This document shows, piece by piece, positions 1 through 9,561 of a stretch of DNA of 64,000 nt; position 1 is the stretch's first letter; each line of letters begins with the position of its first letter. The DNA is from JBNLAN01 sp050302175. GTDB lineage: Bacteria > Pseudomonadota > Zetaproteobacteria > Mariprofundales > Mariprofundaceae. The stretch covers positions 1 to 64,000 of the forward strand of contig JBNLAN010000008.1 of NCBI GenBank assembly GCA_050302175.1, given 5' to 3'. The notes below the pieces were generated by a model. That model saw only the letters and a list, made by a program, of their open reading frames with translations, searched no databases and was not told where the DNA came from. A program made the position numbers and the translations under genes.

Positions 1-3000
1 GATATGCTTCTGATTCCGGAACACGATGCGAATGGCGAGGTGGTAACAGTACTCGGTATTGCGCGCGATATCACCGAGCGTAAGCGGGCGGAAGAGGCGC
101 TGCGCAGCAAGCATGATCAGCTACGCAGCATCTACGCCACCAGTCCGGTGGGTATCACCATGCTCGATCGAAACGGGCAGATTATCGATGCCAATCCTCA
201 GGCAGAAAAGGTGCTGGGACTGAAAAAGAGGGATCTTTTACAGCTTCAGTACAACAACCATGCATGGAGCATTTCCAATTTTGACGGCTCACCGTTCCCC
301 GATGATCAACTGCCATTCGCGCGCGTGAAAGCGACCGGAAAACCGGTCAGGGATGTGCAGCATGCCATTCAATGGCCCGATGGACGGCGTGTACTCCTCT
401 CTGTCAATGCTGCACCGCTGTTTGATCAATCGGGCCAGTTCGATGGAATGATCGCTTCGATTGAAGAAATTACCGAACGCAAACAGGCGGAAGAGGAGTT
501 AAAGGAGAATCAGGAGCAACTGATCGAATCGCAGCGCATCGGTCACATGGGCAGCTGGTATATGGACCTGGCGACAAACGAGGTTTTCTGGTCGGAAGAG
601 CTGTACAAGATGTACGGCTACGACCCGGCGCTTCCGCCTCCGCTCTATACCGAGTCGGCGAAGCTCTTCACTCCGGAGAGCTGGGAACGTTTGAGCTCCG
701 CCATCGCAGAGGTTGCGGAAACCGGCACCCCCTACGAACTCGAACTGGAGATGGTGACCAAAGAAGGCGGCAAGTGGATGCTGGCGCGCGGGGAACTGGT
801 GCGGAACGAAGAGGAGAAGCCCTTCAGGATACGGGGCGTGGTACTGGATATCACCGAGCGCAAACTGGCCGAGAAGGCCATCAGGGAAAAACAGGAGCAA
901 TTGCTTGAAGCCCAGCGCATAGGAAAAATCGGCAACTGGTGGCACAACACGGTAACGGGAGAAATGTACTGGTCGGAGGAGTTTTTCAATATCCTCGGCA
1001 TCCCGCCTCAAAAGCCCTCGGTCGAACTCGGCTTCTCTCTGATCCACCCGGACGACTATCAACTGCTGCAAGGAGACATGGAATTATCGGCAAATAAAAA
1101 TGGAGAGTTCGAGCAGGAGTTCCGAATCATCAGGCCGGACGGAGAAACACGCTGGATTCATAATCGCTGGATACGGATTACCGATAAGAGCGGCAAAGAG
1201 ATCAAGCGTGTCGGCACCCATCAGGATATTACTGAACGCAAACAGGCGGAGATGGAGATGTATCGTCTGAACCGCGAACTGCATGCAATCAGCAACTGCA
1301 ATCAGGCGCTAATGATGGCCACGGATGAACAGGCACTCCTCAACGATATTTGCAACATCATATGCAACGAGGCCGGATACCGGCTGGCATGGGTCGGCTA
1401 TGCCGAAAACGACGAGGCCAAGACGATCAAGCCTGTCGCCTGGGCTGGAGAGGGTAGCGACTATATCGCCAATGCCGAACTGAGCTGGTCGGAGGATTTG
1501 GAACACGGAAAAGGCCCTGCCGGAATCGTCATCCGCACTGGCAAAACTATCTATGTTGAGGATTTTGAAGACTCTGAGCTTATGAAGCCCTGGCAGCAGA
1601 GCGCTCTGCAGCATGGCTACCACTCCGGCATTGCCTTGCCGCTGAAGGACGCGAAAGGGGAACCGTTCGGCACCCTGCTGATCTACTCCGAAGAGAAAAA
1701 TGCCAGCAGCCCGGATGAAATCCGCCTGCTGGAAGAGCTGGCCGGAGACCTAGCCTACGGCATCACCAATCTGCGCACCCGCATCGAGAGCAAGCAAGCC
1801 ACCGAAGCACTTGCGGAGAGTGAAAAGCTACAGCGACTGCTGCTGGATACCCTTACCCAGCATGTCTTTTATAAGGATCGCGATTCCATATATATATCCT
1901 GTAACAAAACCTTTGCCGAAGGGAGAGGTATTAAACCGGAAGAGGTGGTAGGGAAAACCGACTTCGATTTGTTTCCTGCAAATCTGGCAGAAAAGTACCA
2001 GGCTGACGATAAAGCGGTGATGAAATCAGGAGTGCCAAAAGTTGTCGAGGAGCCATACGAGGCCAATGGCAAAAAAGCATGGGTGCATACCGTCAAAACG
2101 CCAATGCGAGATTCGGAAGGAAATGTCACCGGCGTGCTGGGTATCTTCTGGGATATCACCGAACAGCATCGTGCAGTGCAGGAGCTTGAGCAGAGCCAGG
2201 CCAATCTGGCCGAAGCACAGCGCATTGCCAAACTGGGAAGCTGGGAGTTGAACCTCGTAACTGACGAATTGACCTGGTCTGACGAGATGTATGAAATCTT
2301 CGAAATTGATAAAGCGGAATTCGGTGCCTCTTATGAAGCGTTTCTGGGCACCATTCATCCCGACGACCGCGACATGGTCGACAAGGCCTATACGGACTCG
2401 GTAAAGGAACATAGCAACTACGAAGCCGTCTATCGCCTGCTAATGAAAGATGGCAGCATCAAATTCGCCCAGGCGCAAGGGCGCACAGACTACGATAGCA
2501 ATGACAACCCATTGCGTTCGGTTGGCACGGTACAAGACATTACACATCAGCAAGAGGTTGAGGAGCAGTTGAGGCAGGCACAGAAAATGGAGGCGGTCGG
2601 CACGCTGGTCGGTGGTATCGCCCACGATTTCAACAATAAACTGGCTGCCATCACCGGAAACCTCTATCTGGCACTCAATAGCATCGATAAAAACTCGGAG
2701 ACGGCAGACCGCCTGAGATCGGTGGAAACACTGAGTATGGAAGCTGCCAACATGGTCAAACAGCTCTTGACCTTCGCACGCAAAGGCACAGTAGAAATGG
2801 CACCGGTAACACTGGTGAACTTCATCAAGGAGTCGGCAAAACTCAACCGGGTTGCCATTCCGGAAAATATCCACCTTTCAGTGGATTACGGAGAAGACCC
2901 GCTCCCTATCACAGGCGACATCACCCAACTTCAGCAGCTTTTTCTCAACCTGTTGACCAATGCCCGTGATGCCGTGGAAGGGGTAGAGAGAGCACGCATC

Positions 3001-3708
3001 GATATAACCCTTCGGCATTACAAACCTACCGAAGATTTCCGCAACCACCATCCGGAAGTCAGCCATGTCGAAGATTTCGCCTGTCTGCAGCTATGCGACA
3101 ACGGGCACGGCATTGCACCGGAATACCAAAAGCAGATATTCAACCCGTTCTTTACCACCAAAGAGATTGGAAAAGGTACGGGGCTGGGGTTGGCAATCGT
3201 TTACGGCGTGGTGCAATCGCACCATGGTGCAATCGAAGTGAAAAGCTCGCCGGAGCAAGGCACCTGCTTCTCCGTTTACCTGCCACTTCTGATGGATACT
3301 GAAACCGTTCACGCTCCTGTTCAGTCAAAAAATATTTTGAAAGGAAAAGGCGAGACCATCCTGCTGGCCGATGACGATATCGCAGTGCTGCAAACGCTGG
3401 CGGACGTGCTGACATCGCTCGGGTATTATGTGTTAAAGGCCCGGAATGGACTCGAAGCGGTTGAACTCTTCCGTCAACATGCAGCCGATATCGATCTGGT
3501 TATTCTCGATATCATTATGCCGGAAATGAAAGGGCCGAAGGTTGCTGAGCGGATTCGGGAAATTGATCCCGACATAAAACTCCTTTTCGCTACCGGCTAC
3601 GAGAGCCCGCAAAATAAAGAGGCAATTCTGAGCGATACCGGAATTCTGGCCAAACCCTTCGATATGGACCGGGTGAGTCGCACGATCCGGGAGCTTCTGG
3701 ATAGCTGA
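1..3708 (+). CDS. Hybrid sensor histidine kinase with tandem PAS, GAF and receiver domains (5' partial)
   Basis: The frame is open from the first base, so the N-terminus is missing; numbering below counts the ATG at base 4 as residue 1. Repeated PAS/PAC units, several ending in a DITERK-type signature, fill about residues 35-405 and 610-860. A GAF domain lies at about 425-590. The HisKA phospho-acceptor is His874 (GGIAHDFNN). The ATPase domain has the N box NLLTNARDA (982-990), DNGHG (1032-1036) and GKGTGLGLA. A C-terminal receiver has the acidic cluster at 1123-1125, Asp1169 as phospho-acceptor and Lys1217. All catalytic positions look intact. No transmembrane segment is visible in the part present, so it may be cytosolic or anchored by the missing N-terminus. 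The signal is unknown. Confidence 0.93.
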   Translation, partial: DMLLIPEHDANGEVVTVLGIARDITERKRAEEALRSKHDQLRSIYATSPVGITMLDRNGQIIDANPQAEKVLGLKKRDLLQLQYNNHAWSISNFDGSPFPDDQLPFARVKATGKPVRDVQHAIQWPDGRRVLLSVNAAPLFDQSGQFDGMIASIEEITERKQAEEELKENQEQLIESQRIGHMGSWYMDLATNEVFWSEELYKMYGYDPALPPPLYTESAKLFTPESWERLSSAIAEVAETGTPYELELEMVTKEGGKWMLARGELVRNEEEKPFRIRGVVLDITERKLAEKAIREKQEQLLEAQRIGKIGNWWHNTVTGEMYWSEEFFNILGIPPQKPSVELGFSLIHPDDYQLLQGDMELSANKNGEFEQEFRIIRPDGETRWIHNRWIRITDKSGKEIKRVGTHQDITERKQAEMEMYRLNRELHAISNCNQALMMATDEQALLNDICNIICNEAGYRLAWVGYAENDEAKTIKPVAWAGEGSDYIANAELSWSEDLEHGKGPAGIVIRTGKTIYVEDFEDSELMKPWQQSALQHGYHSGIALPLKDAKGEPFGTLLIYSEEKNASSPDEIRLLEELAGDLAYGITNLRTRIESKQATEALAESEKLQRLLLDTLTQHVFYKDRDSIYISCNKTFAEGRGIKPEEVVGKTDFDLFPANLAEKYQADDKAVMKSGVPKVVEEPYEANGKKAWVHTVKTPMRDSEGNVTGVLGIFWDITEQHRAVQELEQSQANLAEAQRIAKLGSWELNLVTDELTWSDEMYEIFEIDKAEFGASYEAFLGTIHPDDRDMVDKAYTDSVKEHSNYEAVYRLLMKDGSIKFAQAQGRTDYDSNDNPLRSVGTVQDITHQQEVEEQLRQAQKMEAVGTLVGGIAHDFNNKLAAITGNLYLALNSIDKNSETADRLRSVETLSMEAANMVKQLLTFARKGTVEMAPVTLVNFIKESAKLNRVAIPENIHLSVDYGEDPLPITGDITQLQQLFLNLLTNARDAVEGVERARIDITLRHYKPTEDFRNHHPEVSHVEDFACLQLCDNGHGIAPEYQKQIFNPFFTTKEIGKGTGLGLAIVYGVVQSHHGAIEVKSSPEQGTCFSVYLPLLMDTETVHAPVQSKNILKGKGETILLADDDIAVLQTLADVLTSLGYYVLKARNGLEAVELFRQHAADIDLVILDIIMPEMKGPKVAERIREIDPDIKLLFATGYESPQNKEAILSDTGILAKPFDMDRVSRTIRELLDS

Positions 3709-3726
3709 CTGGACGCAAGATCGGGA

Positions 3727-4092
3727 TCAATACTCCGGCGGAGCCACCGGCTCAAGACTCAGAATAAAGTCAGCCAGTTCGTTGCGCTCGGCCTCGGTCG
3801 TCTGGTCTCCCATCGGCGGCATCATCGCCCCGCCGGTATACCGGATCCACTGCTTGCTACCGCCATTGACGATCTGGTCGATAATCGCCTGCTTACCCTT
3901 CTTTTTGTCATCCTTGTATTTGTAGGCCACCCATGAAAAAGCGGGGCCAACCAGCTTGCCATCGATTTTATGGCAAGCCGCACACATCGACTTTTTGGCC
4001 AATGGCGGCATTACCGGTTCGGCAATAGCTGCGGCAGGTGCGCACAGCACGGCCATCGCCACCAGCACCCAAAACATATTCACAATTCTCAT
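3727..4092 (-). CDS. Periplasmic class I cytochrome c (monoheme)
   Basis: A 121-residue precursor with a signal peptide ending near AIAEP, a CAACH heme site (Cys37, Cys40, His41) and a Met-rich stretch MMPPMG that supplies the distal Met ligand. Length and layout fit small soluble c551/c552-type electron carriers of the periplasm. I chose the ATG at 4092 because AGGAGGTAAC sits just upstream; longer readings would put 20 non-signal residues in front. It is convergent with the hybrid kinase and lies 16 bases downstream of the HxlR gene on the same strand, so the two may share a transcript. The redox partner cannot be read from the sequence; the oxidases at 40-49 kb are plausible. Confidence 0.88.
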   Translation of the reverse strand: MRIVNMFWVLVAMAVLCAPAAAIAEPVMPPLAKKSMCAACHKIDGKLVGPAFSWVAYKYKDDKKKGKQAIIDQIVNGGSKQWIRYTGGAMMPPMGDQTTEAERNELADFILSLEPVAPPEY

Positions 4093-4108
4093 TGTTACCT
4101 CCTCTGGA

Positions 4109-4495
4109 TCAGCGGCCTCTGGCCTGCATGATCTGCGGCAAATTCTCCTCAATCCAGTCGGCCAGCGCTTCGACGCGTACGGCCAGTTCCTCGCCGAGTG
4201 GCGTCAGGCTGTACTCCACATGCGGAGGCACCACCGGATAGGCGACACGCTTCACAAAGCCGTCGCTCTCCAGCCATTGCAAAGTCTGGGCCAACATCTT
4301 TTCGCTCACACCATTCACTTTGCGGCGCAATTCGGCAAAGCGGTGCGTACCGGAACGAAGCGCCACCAGCACCAGCACACCCCAGCGGCTGGTGACATGC
4401 CGAAGTATCTCGCGGGACGGACAGGCAACGGCAAACAGTTCGCCCCGCCGCATTAGCTCCGAAATTCCGTTTTCAGAAGATTTTACCGATTCCAT
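4109..4495 (-). CDS. HxlR-family winged-helix transcriptional regulator
   Basis: A 128-residue protein with the HxlR/YtfH pattern: CPSREILRHVTSRWG near the N-terminus, a winged helix of the type HRFAELRRKVNGVSEKMLAQTL, and a C-terminal dimerisation helix. The conserved Cys of the CPSR motif is the residue that senses thiol or quinone stress in characterised relatives. An AGAGGTAA ribosome site precedes the ATG at 4495. It diverges from the QorB-like reductase, the same pairing as E. coli ytfH-ytfG (qorB), so control of that gene is likely. The divergent region holds an 8-bp inverted repeat (4576-4593) as operator candidate. Confidence 0.9.
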   Translation of the reverse strand: MESVKSSENGISELMRRGELFAVACPSREILRHVTSRWGVLVLVALRSGTHRFAELRRKVNGVSEKMLAQTLQWLESDGFVKRVAYPVVPPHVEYSLTPLGEELAVRVEALADWIEENLPQIMQARGR

Positions 4496-4575
4496 TATAC
4501 TTACCTCTTTGTGCGTACTTACAAATCGAAAGTATAGTCGTTAAGGTTGCCGCGTCCAAAATGAAATTACGCCAC

Positions 4576-4593
4576 CCGGCCATGAATGGCCGG
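4576..4593. promoter_or_regulatory. Inverted repeat in HxlR/qorB divergent region
   Basis: Perfect 8-base arms CCGGCCAT and ATGGCCGG separated by GA. It lies 35 bases upstream of the qorB-like start and about 80 upstream of the HxlR start. There is no T-run, and the position in a divergent promoter argues for an operator rather than a terminator. No experiment is implied. Confidence 0.4.
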
Positions 4594-4628
4594 CTTTAGT
4601 GAGCACCACGAATTAAAAGGAGCCAATC

Positions 4629-5479
<851 letters not shown>

Positions 5480-5486
<7 letters not shown>

Positions 5487-5503
5487 CACAATGGTGTCAG
5501 CAG
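5480..5503. repeat. CTGACA/TGTCAG palindrome, copy 1
   Basis: Perfect 10-base arms CTGCTGACAC and GTGTCAGCAG around AATG. It overlaps the stop codon of the qorB-like gene and lies 74 bases upstream of the DUF6157 start. No U-tract follows, so a classic intrinsic terminator is unlikely. Related palindromes occur at 10261, 11315 and 16616. Confidence 0.75.
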
Positions 5504-5576
5504 ATAATATGCTAAAATATGCTGCCCATGCATAGGAGCCGACAGTCTATGTTTTAACAAATGCGAGGAGGACAGA

Positions 5577-5993
5577 GTGGACAATCCGGTCAACCAGTTC
5601 ATCGAAATCGCCCCCGACTGCGAACTCAAGAGGGCCATCGCGCCACAGAAGAGAAGCGGCAAACCCACCATCGCAACCATCGAATACGATCTTCTCTCCT
5701 CTCACCCCTATCGATTCAACCTCGAAGAATTGAAATTTGAAGTGGAGGTAAGGCGCAAGGAAATTCCAGAGGCGGAGCTGAGGGTAGAACGACAGACATT
5801 ATGGGACGCCTTCTTCTCCAGACCCCACGCCTGCATGCGTGCCTCGCCTTTAACCAAGAAGTACGGCTGGGGAGCGCACTACGACGAGCAGGGCCGGATC
5901 GCGATCTGTCCTGTCGAAAGCGACGAATACCAGCGCTTCGTCCATGACAGATCGATCAAGAAATTTTACGCCATGCGCAATAAACGGGCATGA
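5577..5993 (+). CDS. DUF6157 family protein
   Basis: A 138-residue soluble protein with a GTG start preceded by GCGAGGAGGAC. The N-terminal FIEIAPDC, the central EYDLLSSHPYRF and the C-terminal PLTKKYGWGAHYDEQGRIA match my recollection of the DUF6157 family; no biochemical function is known to me. Its end overlaps the start of the TfoX C-domain gene by ATGA, so both are translated from one message and belong to the accessory operon with the sigma factor. Confidence 0.7.
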   Translation: MDNPVNQFIEIAPDCELKRAIAPQKRSGKPTIATIEYDLLSSHPYRFNLEELKFEVEVRRKEIPEAELRVERQTLWDAFFSRPHACMRASPLTKKYGWGAHYDEQGRIAICPVESDEYQRFVHDRSIKKFYAMRNKRA

Positions 5994-6271
5994 AGAGCGG
6001 CGAGGCAAAAATCGCCGACCTTGCCAACCTTGGCCCCAAGTCGCAGCAAATGCTGGCACAGGCGGGCATCCACACCATCGGACAACTGCGAGAACTGGGG
6101 GCGGTTCGCGCCTATGTTCTCGTCAAGCGAAGTGGTACCAACTGCAGCCTCAATCTTCTCTGGGCGTTGCAGGGAATGCTCTCCGGTCGTCGCTGGCAGG
6201 ATGTGGCCAAATACGACAGGTTGGCGCTGCTGATGGAGCTGGAAGATGTGGAACGGGAGAGCGATCAATGA
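5990..6271 (+). CDS. TfoX/Sxy C-terminal-domain protein
   Basis: A 93-residue stand-alone version of the TfoX C-terminal domain: LANLGPKSQQMLAQAGI is a helix-hairpin-helix-like segment, followed by IGQLRELGAVRAYVLVKRSG and a C-terminal LLWALQGML helix. Full-length TfoX/Sxy activates competence genes with CRP in gammaproteobacteria; single-domain proteins like this have no assigned role. It overlaps the genes on both sides by four bases (5990-5993 and 6268-6271). Two TfoX N-domain-type proteins lie further along the island (7948 and 13463). Confidence 0.82.
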   Translation: MKSGEAKIADLANLGPKSQQMLAQAGIHTIGQLRELGAVRAYVLVKRSGTNCSLNLLWALQGMLSGRRWQDVAKYDRLALLMELEDVERESDQ

Positions 6272-7107
6272 GTAAAACCGAGGCAACCGAGTCATTCCTG
6301 GAGATCAAAGGCGAACTTCTCTCCTTCGTTTTCCGGCTATTGGCTCACCGTCAGGATGCCGAGGATATCGTGCAGGAGACCTGGATACGTGTGCATGAGA
6401 GCATCGATTCGTTTCGCGGCGACTCCTCCTTCAAAACATGGGTCTTCACCATTGCGCTGAATCTGGCGAAGAACCTCATGAGCAGACAGAAACGCTGGGA
6501 GGAGAACAGTCAGGACTACGGCGCCCTGCTGCATCAGCACTCCCCCGAACACTGGGCGCTATTCCGCGAGGTGTTCGATTCCACACCCCACAAGCAGTAC
6601 GAAATCCGTGAGCACATCGCCTACTGCCTGAACTGCATCAACAAGACGCTCGTGACCGAGCAACAGGTCTGCCTGCTGCTCAAAGAGATCTACGAGTTCA
6701 AGGTGAGCGAGATTATGGGCATTACCGGGCTCTCCGAGGGCAAGGTGAAGCATGCCATCGCCGATGCGCGCAGGAATATGATCAGGATTTTCGACGAGCG
6801 CTGCTCCTTCGTCTCCAAGCAGGGCCACTGCGACCAGTGCACGGCGCTCAAGGGGATTCTGAACCCCGAACAGGATGCGCAGGTCGAGGCCAACAAGATC
6901 GCCATGGTCCGCGAGGGCGACTCGCCCGATCGCGAGCATCTGCTCAACCTGCGACTGGCGCTGACCCGCTCCATCGATCCGCTGAACGCTCCCAACACAC
7001 TCATGAATACCTTCATGCTGGAGAGCCGCGAGGCGTGGGTGGCAGAGGGCAAAAAAAGAAACGTACTGGAGGTTCGTCCGAAATCGACGGCTCATTTGTC
7101 TAAGTAG
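6268..7107 (+). CDS. Sigma-70 family RNA polymerase sigma factor (ECF-like) with Cys-containing C-terminal extension
   Basis: A 279-residue protein starting in an ATGA overlap. Region 2 has the ECF pattern DAEDIVQETWIRVHES and FKTWVFTIALNLAKN; region 4 is EQQVCLLLKEIYEFKVSEIMGITGLSEGKVKHAIADAR. About 85 residues follow region 4, beginning with a Cys cluster (CSFVSKQGHCDQC) that could bind metal. This makes it longer than the usual 170-200-residue ECF factor. No anti-sigma gene is adjacent, so the extension may regulate activity, as in other ECF groups with C-terminal domains. Its target promoters are unknown; the neighbouring small stress genes are obvious candidates. Confidence 0.85.
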   Translation: MSKTEATESFLEIKGELLSFVFRLLAHRQDAEDIVQETWIRVHESIDSFRGDSSFKTWVFTIALNLAKNLMSRQKRWEENSQDYGALLHQHSPEHWALFREVFDSTPHKQYEIREHIAYCLNCINKTLVTEQQVCLLLKEIYEFKVSEIMGITGLSEGKVKHAIADARRNMIRIFDERCSFVSKQGHCDQCTALKGILNPEQDAQVEANKIAMVREGDSPDREHLLNLRLALTRSIDPLNAPNTLMNTFMLESREAWVAEGKKRNVLEVRPKSTAHLSK

Positions 7108-7133
7108 TATCGTCATTCAAAAAGGAGAAAAAT

Positions 7134-7508
7134 ATGACCGATACGAATAACAGTGCTTTAGAGATCGTGCAGCAGTATCAGCAATCGATGGGAGAGGGGA
7201 ACGATGAATGGATAAAGATGATCACGGATGACATCACCTTCACCGGCCCAGCAGTCGGGGTGGTTCGTGGCAAAGATGCATTTATCGAACTGAACAGAGG
7301 CTTCTTCCCGATGGTTCGGGGATACCAGCCGATCTCCGCTTTCGGGCAGGGCGTTTTCGCGCTGCTGGAGGGCGTTTTCACCGTGGCCGCACCGAGCGAC
7401 AAAGAGATCAGCTTCGATATGGCCGAGGTCTATGAGGTGAAGAGCGGTAAAATAAGAGCTGTTCGTGTCTATTACGATGCCGAGGAGTTTCGCAAGGAGT
7501 TCGGCTGA
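7134..7508 (+). CDS. NTF2-like/SnoaL-fold protein
   Basis: A 124-residue protein of the nuclear-transport-factor-2-like fold: an N-terminal helix ALEIVQQYQQSM, a short helix with ITDDITFTGP, the typical VVRGKDAFIELNRG and a terminal strand KIRAVRVYYDAEEF. Such cone-shaped proteins bind or isomerise small hydrophobic molecules, and they are often encoded next to ECF sigma factors. AAAAAGGAGAAAA precedes the ATG. The stop overlaps the next start by one base. Substrate unknown. Confidence 0.75.
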   Translation: MTDTNNSALEIVQQYQQSMGEGNDEWIKMITDDITFTGPAVGVVRGKDAFIELNRGFFPMVRGYQPISAFGQGVFALLEGVFTVAAPSDKEISFDMAEVYEVKSGKIRAVRVYYDAEEFRKEFG

Positions 7509-7951
7509 TGGCAGAGAAGAAGATGACCCACTGGCTCTATCCCGCCAACACGAAATATTACGACGTGCTCGGTGCACTGGCTGAGGAGGAGACCTTCTGG
7601 CCGATGAACACGAAGGTCGAAACCGGCGATGTGGTGCTGATCTATCTCGCTGCCCCCTACAAGCAGATCGGTTTCCTCTGCGAGGTGGCCGGAACCGGTT
7701 TCACGTCAGACATGGTGATGCCGTATGTGCGCTCCTTCATCAAAGGTTCGCCGAGCCAGGAGAAGGCGGCAAAGCCATTCATGAAGCTGCGCCCGACGCT
7801 CTCCATCCCTCTCGACAAGGAGAGCCCGCTCGGGCTCTCCCACCTCAAGGCCCACGGAATGACCGGCATGCTGATGGGGCCGAGGAAGCTCGATAGCAAT
7901 CCCGAGCTGCTTGATTACATACGGGACTACATCCAAAGGAATCTGCCATGA
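7508..7951 (+). CDS. EVE/PUA-like domain protein
   Basis: A 147-residue protein that begins MTHWLYPANTKYYDV and continues with VETGDVVLIYLAAPYKQIGFLCEV, the layout of EVE-domain proteins (PUA-like fold thought to bind modified bases or nucleic acid). The C-terminal half, with LRPTLSIPLDKESPLGLSHLKAHG, is also like EVE-associated families. The start overlaps the stop of the preceding gene by one base and the end overlaps the next gene by ATGA, so it is within a tightly coupled run. The ligand cannot be inferred. Confidence 0.6.
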   Translation: MAEKKMTHWLYPANTKYYDVLGALAEEETFWPMNTKVETGDVVLIYLAAPYKQIGFLCEVAGTGFTSDMVMPYVRSFIKGSPSQEKAAKPFMKLRPTLSIPLDKESPLGLSHLKAHGMTGMLMGPRKLDSNPELLDYIRDYIQRNLP

Positions 7952-8262
7952 GTGATGTCATGGGTTATGAAACCGCAGTGCAACGACTGCTGATGGAGCC
8001 GGGCGTGGAGCGCTCGACAATGATGGGCTCGCCCTGCCTTCGCTACAGAGGTGCATTTATTGCCATGATGTTCACCAAGGGCAACGGCCTGATCATCAAG
8101 GTCTCCCCCGAGCGGGTGAACGAACTGATCGAAGAGGGCTATGGGGTGGAGTTCAATTTCACCAAGAAGCGATTCAGGGAGTGGGTGATCATCCCGCTCG
8201 ATTACGAGGATGAGTACGAGCGCTATATCCGCGAGGCGCTTAAGTACGCGAAAGGAGAATAG
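7948..8262 (+). CDS. TfoX N-terminal/MmcQ-like small protein
   Basis: A 104-residue protein resembling the TfoX N-terminal or YjbR/MmcQ fold: a helix YETAVQRLLMEPGVERSTMMG, then the beta hairpin PCLRYRGAFIAMMF and KGNGLIIKVSPERVNELIE, and a final REWVIIPLDYEDEYERYI. Proteins of this type are small and have no known enzymatic activity. It is coupled to the preceding EVE-like gene by an ATGA overlap. A 7-bp stem (8265-8281) follows the stop, ahead of the next ribosome site. Confidence 0.6.
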   Translation: MSDVMGYETAVQRLLMEPGVERSTMMGSPCLRYRGAFIAMMFTKGNGLIIKVSPERVNELIEEGYGVEFNFTKKRFREWVIIPLDYEDEYERYIREALKYAKGE

Positions 8263-8294
8263 TTTCAGCCGGTTCGGCTGATTCGGGAGGTAAC

Positions 8295-8537
8295 ATGAAA
8301 ACGATGACATGCAAACAGCTGGGCGGGGCCTGCGATCTGGAGTTCAGCGCCGATACATTTGAAGAGATAGCCGAACTGAGCAAGCAACACGGCATGGAGA
8401 TGTTTCGGCAGCAGGATGCGGCACACCTCAAGGCGATGGAGGAGATGCAGGCACTGATGCAGAACCCCGATGCGATGAATGAATGGTTTGAAAGTAAAAG
8501 GAAGGAGTTCGATGCATTGCCTAATGTAGAAAAGTGA
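8295..8537 (+). CDS. DUF1059-like small protein
   Basis: An 80-residue acidic protein starting MKTMTCKQLGGACDLEFSA, which matches the beginning of DUF1059 proteins (short proteins with conserved Cys and a helix that follows FEEIAELSKQHGMEM). The rest is a charged helix rich in Met, Glu and Gln. A CGGGAGGTAAC ribosome site precedes the ATG. It is convergent with the LysR gene. No function is established for the family. Confidence 0.65.
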   Translation: MKTMTCKQLGGACDLEFSADTFEEIAELSKQHGMEMFRQQDAAHLKAMEEMQALMQNPDAMNEWFESKRKEFDALPNVEK

Positions 8538-8544
8538 ATTGCGA

Positions 8545-9477
8545 TTATTTTGGACCAGGCTGACTTACGAAGGCTGCTTCCGCCCGGAAGCGCTCTTCTA
8601 TTTCGGCAGCCAGGAAGTCATAGACAAATCGAACACGGCGGTTTGTTCTAAGTTCGCGATGGGCGACCAGCCAAACCTCGGCGGTCAGCGGTTCGAGATC
8701 CGGCAAAACCCGCTCGACCAGTGGCTCGGCATCTCCAATCTCTTCGGACATAATGCCGATAGCGGCACCAAGTTTGGCAAGCTCCCACTGCACGATGATG
8801 CTCTTGGTTGTAAGAGGGAAATTACGGGTGGTCAGCTGAAGTCCGCGCTCATTGAGCATGGCGAGCAGACGCCCCGATCCATCGAACTCCATAAAATCGG
8901 CTTCGCTGAAATCTTCGGGCATTTTCGGGTTGCCTAGTTGCCGAAGGTAGTCGGGATTCGCATACAGGCGGGCCTTAACGTCATAGACTTTTTTGCAGAT
9001 CAGGTCTGGCTGAGTAGGGCGAAAGCTTCGAATGGCGATATCCGCCTCCCGCCGGTTCAAATCGCTTTCGCTGTCCGATGCGATGATCTCGATATGTATA
9101 CCCGGCTCGATACGGCGAAGCTTCTTGATCATCGGTGGTAACAGTAGTACCGATGTAATTTCTGGTGCGGTAATCGCGATGTTTCCTTCGATGGAATTCG
9201 AGCGCCCGCTGGCCGTTAGCGACAATCGGTTGGCCGCATCACCCATCGCGCGTACATGCTCGACCAGGTCCATTCCGTTTGGCGTGAGCTCCAACCCCCG
9301 GCCGACACGCTCGAACAGTGCCACTCCCAGTTCGCGTTCGAGAGCGGCCACCTGCCTGCTCAGAGTCGGCTGCGACATCTTCAGGGCACGAGCTGCCGCA
9401 GCCAGAGACCCCTCCTCCGCCGTAACAAGAAAAGCCCGGGCCCGGTTCCAATCGAAAGTGATAGATCGCCAATCCAT
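8545..9477 (-). CDS. LysR-family transcriptional regulator
   Basis: A 310-residue LysR protein. The N-terminal helix-turn-helix is plain: RAFLVTAEEGSLAAAARALKMSQPTLSRQVAALERELG, here given as overlapping short motifs RAFLVTAEEGSLAAAARAL and SQPTLSRQVAALERELG, followed by LFERVGRGLELTPNG. The effector-binding domain spans about residues 95-295. It diverges from the SAM-methyltransferase gene, the classical LysR arrangement, and the shared region carries an 11-base direct repeat spaced by 42 bases. The inducer is unknown. Confidence 0.93.
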   Translation of the reverse strand: MDWRSITFDWNRARAFLVTAEEGSLAAAARALKMSQPTLSRQVAALERELGVALFERVGRGLELTPNGMDLVEHVRAMGDAANRLSLTASGRSNSIEGNIAITAPEITSVLLLPPMIKKLRRIEPGIHIEIIASDSESDLNRREADIAIRSFRPTQPDLICKKVYDVKARLYANPDYLRQLGNPKMPEDFSEADFMEFDGSGRLLAMLNERGLQLTTRNFPLTTKSIIVQWELAKLGAAIGIMSEEIGDAEPLVERVLPDLEPLTAEVWLVAHRELRTNRRVRFVYDFLAAEIEERFRAEAAFVSQPGPK

Positions 9478-9508
9478 GATATTGGTTAAACCCCTCTCCT
9501 ATGCAAAT

Positions 9509-9561
9509 ATGCATACATAATATTCGGATAGTGCCATATTCATGCGAATGATGCATACATA
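9509..9561. promoter_or_regulatory. Direct repeat in LysR/methyltransferase divergent promoter
   Basis: ATGCATACATA occurs at 9509-9519 and again at 9551-9561, a start-to-start distance of 42 bases, close to four helical turns. Each copy contains the palindromic core ATGCAT. The site lies between the divergent LysR and methyltransferase genes, where LysR regulators normally bind an activation and a recognition site. The operator role is inferred. Confidence 0.45.

Noticed and set aside
1..3708. Repeated DITERK-type segments as a DNA repeat array
   Set aside because: They are the ends of tandem PAS/PAC domains within a coding sequence.
3727..4152. Longer start for the cytochrome c (20 extra residues)
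   Set aside because: The extra residues are Arg/Cys-rich and lie before a clear signal peptide; the ATG at 4092 has AGGAGGTAAC.
5944..6267. N-terminal extension of the sigma factor frame
   Set aside because: The region is already occupied by the DUF6157 and TfoX-C genes, and the extension has no family resemblance; the ATGA start at 6268 is better.
8265..8281. Seven-base hairpin TCAGCCG/CGGCTGA before the DUF1059-like gene
   Set aside because: Too short, without a T-run, directly next to a ribosome site; it may be incidental.
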